From contig CM060070.1 of the NCBI GenBank assembly GCA_030533445.1, positions 27,144,001 to 27,208,000 of the forward strand: a DNA stretch of 64,000 bases. The letters are read 5' to 3'. The position numbers and the translations under genes were made by a program. The notes beneath the pieces are model-generated. The model ran no database searches. It saw only the letters and a list, made by a program, of their open reading frames with translations, and was not told the DNA's origin. Shown here in pieces: positions 43,884 through 59,100 of the stretch. Numbering within the stretch: the first letter of the stretch is position 1; the number at the start of each line of letters is the position of its first letter. This DNA is from Cyprinodon diabolis. Lineage: Eukaryota > Chordata > Actinopteri > Cyprinodontiformes > Cyprinodontidae.

Positions 43884-46800
43884 ATGGCTTTGAAGATTGT
43901 CAAAGGGAGCATCGATCGGATGTTCGATAAAAACCTCCAGGATTTAGTACGTGGCATTAGGAACCATAAGGAGGACGAGGTAAAACGAGCACACTCTGCT
44001 ATCCGAAAAAAAACAGAATCCTATATTCAGCAGTGTTTTTTTATAATTCAGTTCATTTTAGCATCACCGTTATACTAGCTAACCAGCGATAACGGCTAAC
44101 TGTGGGTAAGTTAACATTAGCCCAGCCGTTTGAGTCAGCGGTTAGCTGGTAACTGGACACATTCTGCTGCTTTATGTCGCTGCGTTAGCTTAGCTAAATC
44201 ATTATTTTTATGTTTGCAAAACGGAAGCTGCAAAGGAGCTTTTAGAACCATGTCAGGTTTTAAACTGGGAGGCTGACCGTGACAGCTGGCAAACAGTTAT
44301 TGGAGGAAGATGGGAATGAATCACAGTTTACCAGGAAATTACTGCTCAGCAGAATGAGATCAAAACACCCCAAAGGATTACTAAACTGGGCTTTAGAGCT
44401 GGGCCTCCAATACCCGCAACACTATACATTGAAAAACATGAAGGTATAGATTTTTTTTTTTTTTTGTCTAAATGAAAAAGCAAAGAAAAGTTGACAACTT
44501 CTCATTTCGGTGTTTTGTACCTTGCGGAGACCCGTCGAATTTTCAACACATCAGATTTGTATTGATCTATTTATGATCTAAGTTCTGTCAACCCTGGATA
44601 AATAAACTCTTTAAGGTTAATATCTATATACCGACAGCAAAGCTGTTTAAAGCAGGAAAAATATTTTAACACACATAATCTGTCATTAAAGCTATATTTA
44701 TTGACTTCATAGGTAGGCCAACCCAATGCTCTATGACGGAGGTCTTCAACAGGGGGTCCGCGACCCCTAAGGGGTCCACGGAGGTACTGCATGGGGGTCG
44801 AAAGGTTTTAGTTGATCAGACTATTCTTTTTAATATATATTCCCCCCTGCATTTTTTTAACTAATTGAAATGTCTTTAAATACACATTAACATGAATTCA
44901 ACACACTGTAGTTAATAGATAAATGGAGACAGAAGATGTCTTTCAGTCACCAATGCACACATTCAGCAACACACATGAGCTCTTTCAAGCTGGACACTGC
45001 TTCATTCACAACACCTGTCCCATCAACAGCGAATCAGAACCAGAAATACTTAAATAATCCCAGGGAGAAATTACTTTTGTCACATTACTCCATCTGTAAT
45101 AGAGTGACTATAGGACTATAGTTTGATATAACACAATTTCATACAATATATGTAATTACGGGGTCCCCCTCCATCTCGTCATCAGTTTGGGGGTCCTGGA
45201 AAATGTCGAAGATCCCTGATCTATGATATCATTCATGTCACTCCTCAATGTGCAAAGTAGGAGCTCAAGCTGAGGTTGTGCAGCTGACATTTGGCATGGC
45301 TGGAGATGTTTAGATGCTCAGTTGTGTTGGGAGGTGGAATAAGTGCTGTATTCATTTAAAACCAGCTATACTCCTCTATGATCTAAACTGACTGTGGATT
45401 TCTTTTAAAATTTGCCCACCTCACCATCTCTCTTGAAAGGCGACTAAACCAGCAGAATTGAGGTGTTCTTCGAGCCTGTGTAGGCTTGATCTCTTGACTC
45501 TGATCATGGCTTGGACTCTATCAGTTGTAACCTAACCTGGGACGCTCGGAAAAGATCCCCGTTGCCCTGTCGACAGAGGACAGTTTGCTAAAATATTAAT
45601 ACCGTTTCTGTGTGCTCATGACTGTGTGCTAACTCTGCTCAGCCCACCTTTTTTTTAATTTTTTTTCATGCTCTCTGTTTGCCTTTCACACGAGAGCGCT
45701 TTCTTTTACACAGTTCATTCATTTCACTGTCCAGGCTTTTGAACGGAGCGAATAAGTAAGGGATACTTTATGTGAGGAGGCTGTTGGACTATTTAGTTTC
45801 TGCAGGAAGAAATGTAAAGCTTTTTGTTCTTTCAGTAGAAGAGAGGACGATTTCACATCCCATAACAAGTTAGAGAATATCTAATCCAGCTGAGATAGAA
45901 ATCCTTTTAATCTACATTTCCATTCATTTTCTAGCCGTTCTAGAGCCTTACCATGACACTTACCCTAACCAAAGCCACACCTCACTTTAGTAAAATGCAC
46001 CAAAATGTCTTCTCCTTGCAGTGAGTACAAGTGTACACACACACTCACAACCACCACCACCTCCTCCTTCCCCTCTTGTCCCTTTGCTGTCTCATGACTG
46101 CGCACACATGACCAGCGCCTTCCACACAGCTATATGTGTTTGTTTTTTGTGAGATTGCCCCTCTCAGCAATGGCTGACGGGTCTTTTCCATGAAATGTTT
46201 CACTCTGTTTAGCCCACTTTGCTGAGTGAAATGTTCTGTTGGTGAAACACGTTATTAAAGCCTGTTAAGCTAAAAAATGTATTTTATCTATTTAGAAAGT
46301 CCTTTTCAGGTTCTATTTATTTACATTTTTTTAGGTAGTTGTAGCTTTTATTGTTGAATAAAAATAAACTAGACTATTCAGCAAAGGTGATTATTTTAGT
46401 AATCCATATTATAATCACAGATTTAAAGTGTTAAGCTAGGTTATTATTGTTTATAGCTTAAATACCTCAGACTTTATTAGACTGCTATTATAAAATAGCT
46501 TTTAATAAGCCACTAACAGAATATAAAAGGTCAATCATATAATAATTTTTTCACAGCTTTGTCCCATAATGTTAAAGGCAAATTTGTTATGGAAATTGGC
46601 CAACAATCACCCAGGACATTTATCTGATTATATGTTACTGCTATTTTTAAGTCATTTGACTACAGAGCTCCACTTCTCATTTCTGCTGGAAGCTCCATGA
46701 AAAACAAGACTTATTTGGGCTTTTCTAATTCGGCTTTCCTAAGCTATTAAATGCTTATTATGTCTGAGGTTCACAGATCTTTTTAAATCTCTGCTGTACA

Positions 46801-47120
46801 GAAATTTAGTACTTGTTAAGCTTTTAAATACATCCTTATCCTGAGCCATTTGATGTGCTTTGTAAATAAACGTATTTGATATTAGCATTGATAATGAGTG
46901 TCACTTTAATTTATAAAATGATAAATAAATGAATTTGAACAGGGCTGAAACACTCGGATTAATCGATTATTGAAATAATCATCAACTAATTTAGCAATGG
47001 ATTAGTCATTAAATGGAGTATAAAGACTGTAAAACATCCCTTTACCCGACTGAGCAACCAACTTAGAGGAGTAATTATATCAAAATGATTACAAAAAATT
47101 ATAAACCTTTTGCATTTAGG

Positions 47121-47177
<57 letters not shown>

Positions 47178-50100
47178 TTATTATTATTATTTTTTTTTCA
47201 TCTGTCAATATGCTCTATCCAGAACTCATCAAGTGGAAAAAGTTTTGGTTTAACCTGGTTTAATTTTGTTTTCAAGCAGGGTGGTTTTTATTGAAGTATT
47301 TCAATACAATTGTTTGTGATTACAGTTTCATATATGACTCAGCTGCCTCCCTAAGCCAAAAGTAGAGCAACAAAAGAAAAAGAATGGATGTGCAAACTAA
47401 TGACAGAGTTGCTTTTCTGTTGATTGGATAGTAGCAGCAGCACCAGCAGGGTCATTACAGCAGGTTTCTGGTGCTCAGTAGAAACGTGCCACTCCGGATA
47501 TTGCTCTGCTTAATCTGATCTGGTGTCTGCTTTTGTCTGTTCTCTTTTGCCCACTCCTTTGTCTGTCCTCAGGCCAAATACATCTCCACGTGCATCGATG
47601 AGATCAAACAGGAGCTCAAGCAAGACAACATTGCTGTCAAGGCCAATGCTGTGTGCAAGCTCACCTATGTAAGATCCCTCACTCTCTACACCCACCTGCC
47701 TGTCACATATAGTGTAGAATTGGCAGTTTAATCCTTTTCCTCCTGGCTTCTTTTGGTAAAAGACTGCAGGCTTGTTTTTAAGTGCCTGCTTAAAAAGGGA
47801 ATTCATTGGTACACAAAATAAGCAGGATAAGCTATGATTGTGGATTTAACTGTAAAAAGAGAGTACATGCACCATCTAGGAAGAAAAGCCAGTTTCCTTT
47901 TGTCTTGCTCGATAAAGATGACTATACTGCTCTTTATTTAGATGCAAAAGTAGAGAATCCCATTCTGGTCAGTATTACGAATATTAATGGATTAATAATT
48001 AAATGAGAGCTATGATACAAACAGATGCAGAAAATTAACAAAACATTAGGCTGAACCATTTCTCATCATAACTGGTAATACTTTATTATGTACTTGTTTA
48101 AACCTGGAGATTTCACCACTATTAGCAACAAGCAAATATTGGTAGTTTGTGAAAGCATCAAGATCTTTAAACTGAAATCTCGATTACAATGCAAATTGTA
48201 GTTGACAGTAAAGAAATTGATTGATTAAAGTCTCCCTTCATTTGACCACCTTTAACCCTACATTGATTCCTTCTGTTTTAGTCTCAGACACATTATAAAT
48301 CCCCCCTCCTCTGATTTTTATACCAGTGTATCTGTCTGCTCCAATTACAGCTGCAGATGCTCGGCTACGATGTCAGCTGGGCTGCTTTCAACATCGTTGA
48401 AGTCATGAGTTCCTCAAAGTTCACATACAAGGTATGACTGCACTGTTTTTCATGGCTAAGCACATCTCAAATCGGAGGACTTCTCTTAATCCTCCCTGGA
48501 AGTTATGCTGTACGGGTGAACAGTGATGTTTCTGCGGATGGATGAAAGCTTGCTCTTCTCCTTTCAGAGGATTGGTTACTTGGCAGCCTCGCAGTGCTTT
48601 CATGAGAGCACAGATGTCATCATGCTAACAACCAATCAGATCCGAAAGGTCAGTGAAGCACTTGCTTTGTGCATCTTGATGTTCATGCCTCTGTCTGATC
48701 TAAAATGCCTTCATGCTTTTTATCAGCCGTTTGTTTAATTTTCACTTTCTTTATTATTTTCCCCGCAGGATCTCAGTAGTCCCAACCAGTACGACACAGG
48801 TGTTGCCCTAACAGGCCTGTCTTGTTTTGTTACCCCTGATCTGGCTCGTGATCTTGCTAACGACATCATGACGCTGGTGAGTCAGAAAGAAAATGTCAAG
48901 TTTATCCACAGTTTTCATCCCATCGACCTCTTCCTTGTCCCCCTGGATATCCGATTTCCCTCGAGGCTTTTATTTTATTTCAAAGGAGACCAGGAAATAC
49001 TATTTTTTAATTTAAATAAAATCACCTTCATTTCTTCACTGTTTTATTTTAGATGTCCCACACAAAGCCCTACATCAGGAAGAAAGCTGTGCTGATCATG
49101 TATAAGGTGTTTCTAAAGTACCCAGAATCTCTACGCCCGGCTTTTCCAAGACTCAAGGAGAAACTGGAGGACCCAGATCCAGGTATTGGACCACAAACGT
49201 ATACAGTTTGTTGTTCTGAAAGACTTAATTCATAAGTTTGTTGTTAGTTCACTTATTAGAGGTGAATGGGATGGACACAGTGGTACAGTTCATGTTTATT
49301 CGTTCAAAATGGAAGAAACAAAATTGTATTTTCCTGTACCAGTAAGGTCTTTTCAAGTTCATCTTGCCAGGATTTTATTACAGTAAACGCTTAGAAATTC
49401 CAGTTAATTGATGCAGCTTTATTGTTAGAATTAACAGGGATGCAATATTTTGAATCGTAAAGCTAAGGGGTACCCCTAAATGGGGGCTGTGCTTTCATGA
49501 TATGAAATATTGAAATGACAGGTTTAAATCCTGGTTTAGAGAAATTTCTGATGGTTTATAAGGATAGAAACTTCTTTTAGCAATTAGTTACAACACTTGC
49601 ATTTGTTATTAATATTTCGTTAAGGTTTCTGTTATAAAAAAACATTATTTCACCAGGTGTCTAATATAAGAAGAATATTTAGAAAATAAATGGGTTACTC
49701 AATTACTTTAAAAATAATAGACTGAATTGTGCAGCTCAGAAATGTATAAGATGTAAAATATCTCTTTTCTACATTTTTTAACCTGTTCAATGGTTTAGTT
49801 GCTAAACATAATAGTGATTCTTATTTTGTGTTTTGCTTTAGGTGGTTGAACTCACATTATTGCTTATTATAGTTTTTTCACTATAAACAATATACACATA
49901 AAAATATACAATCAACTTGAATAAAACATTATTTTATAGGTAATTTTTTAAAATTGTTTTTTATTGCATTTTCTTTCTTCTCTCAGGGGTCCAGTCAGCA
50001 GCGGTTAATGTTATTTGTGAGCTGGCAAGAAGAAATCCCAAGAACTACTTGTCTCTTGCCCCGCTTTTCTTCAAGCTTATGACCTCCTCTACCAATAACT

Positions 50101-53100
50101 GGGTTCTCATTAAGATCATCAAACTGGTGAGTTGACAGGATGAAAAGATTAAAAAAAGCAACTCTAACAGCTCTGTAACAGAAATGAACACCATCAGTGA
50201 ATTTTGTTCAATTACATCCTGCTATAATATAAGAACTGAATAAAAAAAAAAAAGCAAATCAACCCTAAAGGAGGAAGTAGTGCTAGTTCTTCCCTTTAAA
50301 ATCACATGACATTTTGAATACCATAGATGGAGGATTCCTAACAGTTGCCTCTTTTCATTCTGGTCTACCCTTTATTGAAGCCCTCACATGTGAAATAAAT
50401 ACTTACAGGGGAGGAACAAGAGGGGGGACTATGGCCACCCCAGCCAGTCATTGGCCTCCCCTGTCAGGTGATTGGCTGTTCCCAGGTGGATGTAATTCTC
50501 CACCTCTGGAACAAACAGTTCTCCTCTAAACCAGAAGGTGGCAGCAGTGATGCCATCAGATGGAATGTTTTTCCCTGACATCTTTAAGTTAGTATATTAA
50601 CCAAAACCTGATGACAAAGATACTTCAAAAAAGTATTCAAAGCACTGTAGTCCAAATAAACAGGGCTGATGGAGAGTTTTTGCTCTTCTACAAATTAGTT
50701 TTTAGGTTTTAGGTGGTCACCTTGCAGTCTCTTCTATGTTATGTGGAACCATAAATTAACAGCACCAATCGATAAACATGTTAGTAACTTTTTTAGCAAG
50801 GGCCTCATGGACATATCGTCTGTCTTCAGTGATTTCATTGAAAATATAGATGTTTCCATATGGTTTTATTGTGATCAGCATAGATGTTTTTGGCCATTGT
50901 TCCCTGCCTGGCCACCCGTATGAAATGTTCTGGAACCGCCACTGACTGGTTAATTCTCACTGTAACTCCACTGTTTTTTTCTTTTTCTTTGCCCATTTCT
51001 TTCCCCCTTTTCTCTCTTCGCACAGTTCGGTGCACTTACACCTCTGGAGCCAAGGTTGGGTAAGAAGCTAATCGAACCGCTGACAAACCTAATCCACAGG
51101 TGAGAGGGAAGTCCTGTTTACAGTTGTCAGATGGAGGCTAAAATATATCCATTTATTGAATAACTGTCTGCTTTTCCTCTCTGCCTCATAACCTGTCTCC
51201 CCCTCCTACAGTACCTCTGCCATGTCTCTGCTGTATGAATGTGTCAACACTGTAATAGCAGGTCAGTCCTGGTAATCTGTAGGAAATGTCTGTGCTGTGA
51301 GATCAGACTGTTCGATTTAGATTGTGACTCCCGATTAGGAGTTTGCAAGAGCCTAAAGTTAAATATACATTTTGCAGTCCAGTTGATCCATTTTATCCAA
51401 GCTTCTGTAAAGCCTGTGAATATCTTAAGTGTGATCAATGTCTTGATTTAAAATCCAATCCCTGATCCAGTGTAATAGCCTTTTTGCCCTTCATTACAGT
51501 GTTGATTTCTTTGTCCTCTGGGATGCCCAACCACAGCGCTAGTATCCAGGTAGGTGGCTTCAGCTTCACATCTTATTTCTTGGAAGTTTACATGGATTGA
51601 TTCTGATTTCAATCCTTTCCACTCCAGTTCTCCATCATGCACAAAGACCACATGCCCTTTATTTTCAATAATCCATCTTTGAGATGATCTGTTTGGTTTG
51701 CATGGTATTTCCTTTTGGAAGGCAGGACTGGTGTGGAAAAGTTGTGAGCATTTTTAGTGCCTTTGCTCTCTGTTTTTTCCCCCTGTTTCTCTCATTTTCT
51801 CTCTCCCACAGCTCTGTGTGCAGAAGCTGCGAATCCTGATAGAAGACTCGGACCAGAACTGTGAGCCCTCAGTCAATGCCTGCAGTGTGTCATTTTCTCA
51901 TTGTCTGTGTGTTTCTGACTGTGGAACAGTCGGCCCCTCGTAGACGACCAGACCGTAGACCTCCTGACTCTGGATAACTCGAACTTTATTGCATTTTTTC
52001 TCTCAATTTGGAGGCTGGCTTAGAATACCATTGTTCTTAAGCAGCATCTAAAAATTGCTGAGTATGACTGTGGAAATGCTTGCAGTGTTTTTTCCCAGTC
52101 TGTTGCTTCAGTTCGTAGCTCTCTATAACCAGCCGGTCTGGAAACAAACATGACTCTTAAGTCTGAGTTTCTTCAGTCATGGTATCTATATAGTTGTTTT
52201 AAGCCATTCGAGTTATCCGGACATCCATCTATAGGTAGCTATTTGTGTGTAATGTAGACAGTGGACCTCAGTGATAGTGTAGTAAAATTAGACGTCTAAT
52301 GTTTTGTTTATTCTTTTATCATGATTTCTGTTTGATTTAATGAGAGGCTCTTCAGCAATTAGCGAACCGGTTTGAGAGGGAGAGAAAAGGATCTTTCCGG
52401 GTAATTTCATCAAATGTAGGTTGGTTTTAGAACTGCTGGTCATAGCCAGGAGGCAGTTTGCTGGTACTATGATGCATTTTGAGCAAGATCAGTGGCGTAT
52501 TGAACAAACTTTATATGTAGTTTAGGATTTTCTATGAAATATTGCTGATACCTTAGCCACTGATAAAGAGATTAGAAAGCACAATTAGTCTTCCAAAATA
52601 CAACAATAGATATAAAAATGGCCTTTTTTCTGTTCCTTCCTTGAATCTTTTATCATATAATCTTTCCAAAGGTTCTCATAGTAGCATTAATGGACCTAAA
52701 GCTGATCTTGAGAGCTCTAAAGTTTGTTCAAGAGTACTTCCAACAAATCGGCCTGAGATCAAAACGTTCCAAATTTCCACCATTTTGTTCAGATTGGTGA
52801 TCAGCAACTAAAGCTGAATACTAAACAGCTAAATACTAAACAATGCAATGATCTTTATTTAGTTTTTATTGTATCAAAACGGAACAGGTTTGTAAATAAA
52901 AAAAAAAACTGAACAAATTTGTATAACTGAACTAAAGTTATATTCTAAATATTCTTTGGTGCATACCTGGGACCAATATTATAATTCCTCCATAGGGCTT
53001 ATGAAATAAAAATAATCAAACAAAACTTTTAAGATTAGAATCACAATCCAACTGTAACACTCTTTATGTCACATTATTGAATATGTGGAGCATCAGCTTG

Positions 53101-56100
53101 TGCCGCTACTATAAATCCTCCTGCTAAAATAAATTTGGTCATTTACCATTTTTTCTAGAATATATACTTTTTTTAGTGTAGAAAGGACTAAATCAGTGAT
53201 GATTGTTGAACACAGATGTTATTTGTTCTTTTTCTTTCAGACTCTTTCATTATCCTCATGATAATGTGTTTTAGTAAGGGGTAATGTCAGGGAATCAATC
53301 ATTCATCCAGACCATGGTATAAAAGCCAGTGAATCTGTTGCAGAGAGTATAACCAGCTTTTTGATGCCAAATAACCAATCCTCACTGTGGAGGTTAATTA
53401 GGCTACATTTCTCATGGAGACCCCAGAAATGTTAAGCCTGCTTTGAAGACCCAGAATTCAGCCCTTTTTTTAAATAAGCCCATTGGAAGAAGTGACTGAA
53501 ATAGGGCTGCAACAACGAATCGATAAAATCGATAAAAATCGACTTTTAAAAGCGTTGGCAACGAATTTCATCATCGATTAGTTGTGTCGCGCGATTAATG
53601 CGTCATTCGCTGCCGTCGTCATTGCCGTGGGGTGCCTCCCCCATCCCAACTCCGCTCCCGCAGGAGTCCCTCTCAGCGCTGCAGTCAGAGGATGTTTACC
53701 CTCAGCGTCCAGACTGCAAATGAAGCGCGCATGCGCCGGGATTGACTGCGCAAATTGATCACAATAATTAAAATAGCCTGCGCTTTGTAAAGTGAAAAAA
53801 GTCGTAACGTGCAACTTTTGTAAAAACAAATGAACATGGCGCGGAAGCACCGCTGTTATGATGCAGTACCTGAAAAGAAAACACGTTGGAGCCTTCGATG
53901 GCAGTGAAGAGAGCTGATCAGCAGGGTGAGCGACCATGTTTGTTTGGTTTTAAAGTGGGGAAACGTAACGTTAGTTTCTCTGGTAGCTCATCTGATGCTT
54001 TCCTTACCGTGTTAGTAGGTTACAGACAGTGATAAGGTTGGCTACTTATTTTACTTTTAATTTAATTTGAATTAGCTTAAGCAGTGTTTATATTTTCTTT
54101 ATAAATAAATTAACTTGCAAATTATAAGGGCAAGGCTTTTAAAGTTTAAATCTTCTGGCAAAGATAAAGTAAAGAAGATCCTGCAATTTATGGAAGTAAA
54201 GCAGAATAAAATCCAGCAAGATCAGTAATATGTCAATTAATTATATGCCACATTTCCATGTAAATATCTGTCTTTGGAGGATGTGTTTTTTAGCACCCCT
54301 AGTTCTCTCATTTTTATTCCAAATACAATTTATAATTTGAATCACAGGGCTATTTTTATCTCTATGGTTAAGTATTTCCTCAAGTAGCAACTTTAACTGC
54401 TATACTTTCCTGTCTTAAAAGGCAGAACTCTTCTAGTCTAAAAAAACCTCATTTGTTGAAATGGGGGGCCTATTGTTTGAGCCCCTTAGGGGCTTTTAAA
54501 AACAAAAATGTATTTTTTTGCGCTTTATGAAACAAAGTATCCTATATTTTGTGGATGTACAGCTACATTTCTCATGTAAGTTTGCGTAGTTTTAACACAA
54601 ACATTTATTTCCCATATTGCACCAGTACAGTTAATGAGCAACCTGTACTTGAGTGCTTGTTTGTTCTGTCTAAAATGTTTATTTTGGAATAAAGAGGTTC
54701 ACGTATTTTCACGACCATAAGGCTCACCGTACTAAAAGGCGCAGTCTCAGTTATGTGTGCCATTTCTGTATTTAACACACACATAAGGCGCACCGGACTA
54801 TAGGGCGCGTTTTTTATATACAGGTACATGTCCTCTGCTACCTTTAAATACCTCTACTGCGTATTTAAAAATACAGCGGGAGCAAAACTGAGTATGACTG
54901 TGCTTTATTCATGTATTTATTACAAAGTATTAATCAAACCTGGGAGCTGGCCGTGAGACAGACACATCGCAGATGACAGAGTGCTGTGATCGCTCCTAAA
55001 TTAACTTAAAATACTGAAACCTGCCGACGGAATATGTTCGCTTTTATTACCGGTATCCTGGTGCCTGCAGTTTAAATTATTTAGATGAAAAACACCTGCC
55101 AGCCGCCGGAGGCGACCCGGCCCAGAGGCTGCTGTTGAAGGGATTCCTACTATCAGCGCACCGCTGGTATGTGGGGGTCTGAGCGCCTCCGACAGAAATA
55201 GATAATCTGGATGAACTGACTGCAATGATTAAGTTTTCAGGTGGACTTTCTCACTTAAAAACATATTAAAACTACTTTATTCCCACTGATCACAGCAAAT
55301 ATAGCTGCAAGATTTAGATTATTTAGATGAAAAAACACCTGCCAGCCGCCTCGGTGAACCCGGCCCAGAGGCTGCTGTTGAATTAAGTTTTCAGGTAGAA
55401 AAATAGAGCGGGAGCAAAACTGAGTATGATTGTGCTTTATTCAAGTATTTATTACAAAGTATTAATCGAACCCATCAAAGTCATCATCCTCTGTTTCTGA
55501 ATTAAACAGCTGCACTAAATCAGACATGCCAGTTTCCCTTTCTTCGCTGTCAGAGTCACTTTCCGTGCCGTGCGGCTCCTCAGAAATAATGCCGGCTTTT
55601 GCGAAAGCTCGAACAACAGAGCCAGCAGACACGTTAGTCCCATCATCTACAATCCATCCGCAAAGGGTGGCGTAACTTGCCCGGCGCTGCCTTCCAATTT
55701 TCCTGAAACTGTGGTCTCCGTGTGTCATCCATCGCTCCCACGCCGCTCGCAGCCTTACTTTGAACGGCCGAGATGGGCATGCATGGAGTCACAGATTAAC
55801 AGCGATGGTGATGTGTGGAAAAAAAAAACCACCTGGTCTCCTCACATACACCTGCCTCAGCCACTCTTTCATCATCTCCTCATCCATCCAGCCCTTTTCA
55901 TTTGCCTTAATATCATATGTCATCAGAGCGATGTGTCTGTCTCGCTGTCAGCTCCCAGATCAGCTTCTCTGATTGGTTGATGCGGCGCTTCCAGCAGCAA
56001 AACTTCAATTTTTCCATCTCGAGCAGCAGCAGCGCGTCAGATGCTTAAACGCTCCCGACCCGCTGCGCCCGCTGCTCAAAACGCGCTGCGGGACCTTTTG

Positions 56101-59100
56101 CTGCGCCTATACGCGCGTCAACCATTGACTTTGCATGTAAACTCGCTGCTTCTGCTGCGTCTGGTTCACACCGATGTCGAGCGGTTGAATAACAGCGAGC
56201 ACAGAGTTCATATGTTTCACCATTTTTTTCTCATCAGCTGTGAGATGGGCACGCATGGAGTCACAGATTAACAGCAATGGTGATGAGTGGAAAAAAACCA
56301 CCTGGTCTCCTTACATTCACCTCCCTCGGCCACTGTTTCATCATCTCCTCAATGAGGTGGTCTCAAAAGTCGCAGTTAAAATCACACATAGGGCGCACCG
56401 CACCAAAGGGCGCACCGCACATTTTGAGGGAAAAAAGGACGTTTATGTGCGCCTTATAGTCGTGAAAATACGGTAGTATAAAAAATATTTTTTATCCGAT
56501 TCATCGATTAATCGAAAAAATAATCGGCCGATTCATCGATTTTTAAAATAATCGTTAGTTGCAGCCCTAGACTGAAACATGAAGCCAATACCGTGATCTA
56601 ACCATATTGGCTCACTGTTGGGGAAAGTAGTGCTAACTTTAACACTAATAGGAATACAATCATCAGGGTACCAAAGCGGCTTCTTTTGTCTTAAACATTA
56701 GGGTTTAAATACTTTAAATACAAATTCAAGCTGTTTTTTTTTTTTTGCGATTTATTCACATTATACAGAATGTAGATAATCACCTGCAAGAAACTGGACT
56801 AAGAAACGTATTTTCACTAACTGCCCTTAAATGATTTGTTAAATTTATGCCTTGCAGTAATAATTTACTTTGTTATAGTGGTAGAAAATAGATTGTCACA
56901 TGATGTGGCTCATAAAAGATGGTATCAGTCATCACCCACTGCTTTTGTGAAGTACCCACACCAGTAGGCAGCAGTTTGTGTAAGGGTACTCTCTGCATCA
57001 CCCCAAGGTTACTGCTTCTCTTCATCGATTTAGTGAGCTGAGAGGCTTTATTTCTGCGGGACGGCTGACAGAATGCCTGTTTTAGACACTCATTTTAGGA
57101 AGGGAGGGACACAGAGGATTAAACAAAACCAAACTAGTTCCCTGTATATGTGTGTGTTTGTCTTTTCCATCGTCTCGTGTTTTGTGTTACTTTCCTTATT
57201 TACTCAATGTTTTGATTGAATTCATAGCTTATATTAGACCATAAGGTGCGTACAGGAGAATATCTGTGAAATACAATATCTTAGACATTTTGATTTATAG
57301 TGTTAAACCCCTATTCTGTAAGGAAGATGCTCTGAATTGTCTAGATTTGGATGATTAAGGCGTACAGTTAATTGAAGCTCTAAATCCTAGAATGGGCTTC
57401 ATTTCAGTTTTCTCTAGATTATTATTCTGTCACCTGTTGTCACTATTCTACATGTTTTCCCTCCCTCTAAATTTTCCATTAGTCTTTTTTGATACAAAGT
57501 TTTGTGGATTTTTTAATTTCAGCATTGCTATATTGGCTTAAACACCTTGTGGATGATATGAGTGATTGTCTGCTGGAAATCCACATACATGCAGATCAGG
57601 GTTCTGCCTTAAAGCCATTCATTTCTCTTATTTAATATTCAGATTTACATAGAACTGTAATTTTGGGATTATGCTTAGCTGTTCGCCCTAATCATCAATA
57701 GAAATAAACATAAATATAATTACACCTGGAGAGCCTTAAATTATTGATCTATTTCAGTCTTCTATAGTGAATGCTGTTATATAACTTACCGATTACCACA
57801 GGATTGATAAATAATCTGTTTAAATTGGCTGTTTTTAGAAGAATATGATTTGATCAGTTAGAAGAACTGGTGAAACATTAGAAGTAGAGCTCTCGCAGGG
57901 GCATTTTATGAAGCTGTGTGTGTTTGTGTCTTTATCCAGTGAAATATTTGGGCTTGCTCGCCATGTCAAAGATTCTGAAGACCCACCCCAAGTCGGTGCA
58001 GTCTCATAAGGACCTCATCCTCCAGTGTCTGGATGACAAAGATGAATCCATTCGTCTCAGAGCTTTGGACCTGCTCTACGGCATGGTAAGGAGTCAGAAC
58101 ATATGTGTTATAGAATCAGAGGGTTTTAATTATGCCCCTTTTTGCTGTGGTTGTTGTATCACATGTTTCCAATAAATTTAGTTTAGTAAATTTCTGCAGC
58201 TTAGAACTGTGGTTGCCCAGACAACAATCATCTGATTTTTCTATCTTAAATGATCCTGACTGGCGTTCGGCAGTGAACATACCATCCATAAGCACTTCCA
58301 GGTTCCAGTAATGATAGCAGTCAAGTGTGGAAAACTGTTAATGAATGATGAGGACTAAAATAAGCTACTTGCAGCACCAGTGAAGTGATAATAAAGAATT
58401 CAGAGGCATCAGAAACATTAGCGGCTGCAGCTGTTTCCTTTAACCTCCAGACAGCAGTCGGCCCGTAAGAGAGCCAGACTTCAGTAGATAACAGGAAGCT
58501 GCTATTAATGTAAATAACGGCTGTTCATAGTAAGATGGTTTGAAACTGTGTTTTTTCATTTGGCCCACGTTCAAACTGCAGCTCCAAATGCTCCGTTGCA
58601 ATTATTTATTTTTCCTGCAATCCTATTTGTTTTTTTGCTCTTCATTCACATCCCTTTTAAGATGCTGCGCATGTCCAACTGAATCCTGATGTCACATTCA
58701 GGACTCTAGTCCAGGAAGAAATGAAAGTTACACCAAATACAGAGGGGTGGAGGCGATACTCTGTTTTCTGGTATTTTGCTAGTTCAGCTCAAAGGTTTGT
58801 TTGAATGTGGGGACACACTCAGGAATAGTGGGACCAGCATTTAACAAACAGAGCCTCTCCATTTGACTCCTAAGGTGGGACACTCATTGCAAGACGTTAT
58901 CATGGAAAGCAATGTGGACAGATTACAACCTGCTGGGTAATCTATGTGTTATTGCAAAGCCCTTATTATTCAGGGCTCTGTACGTCTTTCTCTAACCACC
59001 TTCCAGTTTGAGTCAAATTGATTCATTACTGCATATAATGGTGAGATCTAACATCTCGCTGTTCCTCCACTTTGCAGTACCACAGCAGCTGTTGTCTGTC

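Larger units (their letters stand above)
53502..56569 (+). mobile_element. 3.07-kb hAT element with 8-bp duplication
   Basis: It begins TAGGGCTGC and ends GCAGCCCTA, and is flanked on both sides by GACTGAAA (53494-53501; 56570-56577), a perfect 8-bp target duplication diagnostic of hAT. Subterminal repeats of AATCGAT/ATCGATTAATC type occur at both ends. It contains a BED-finger relic (53801) and a pogo-like transposon (about 54699-56473). Its ends match the MITEs at 15532 and 46941. Confidence 0.93.

Noticed and set aside
50398..50952. 8-bp target duplication for the element at 50406
   Set aside because: AATACTTA against ACTGGTTA agrees at only 5 of 8 positions, too weak to claim.
53801..53905. 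BED-finger segment as a host ZBED gene exon
   Set aside because: It has an in-frame stop, lies between perfect hAT ends, and has no other exon around it.
51861..57939. A missing ap3d1 exon in the 6-kb intron
   Set aside because: Exons 11 and 12 join in phase and rebuild a continuous conserved segment, so no exon is needed.
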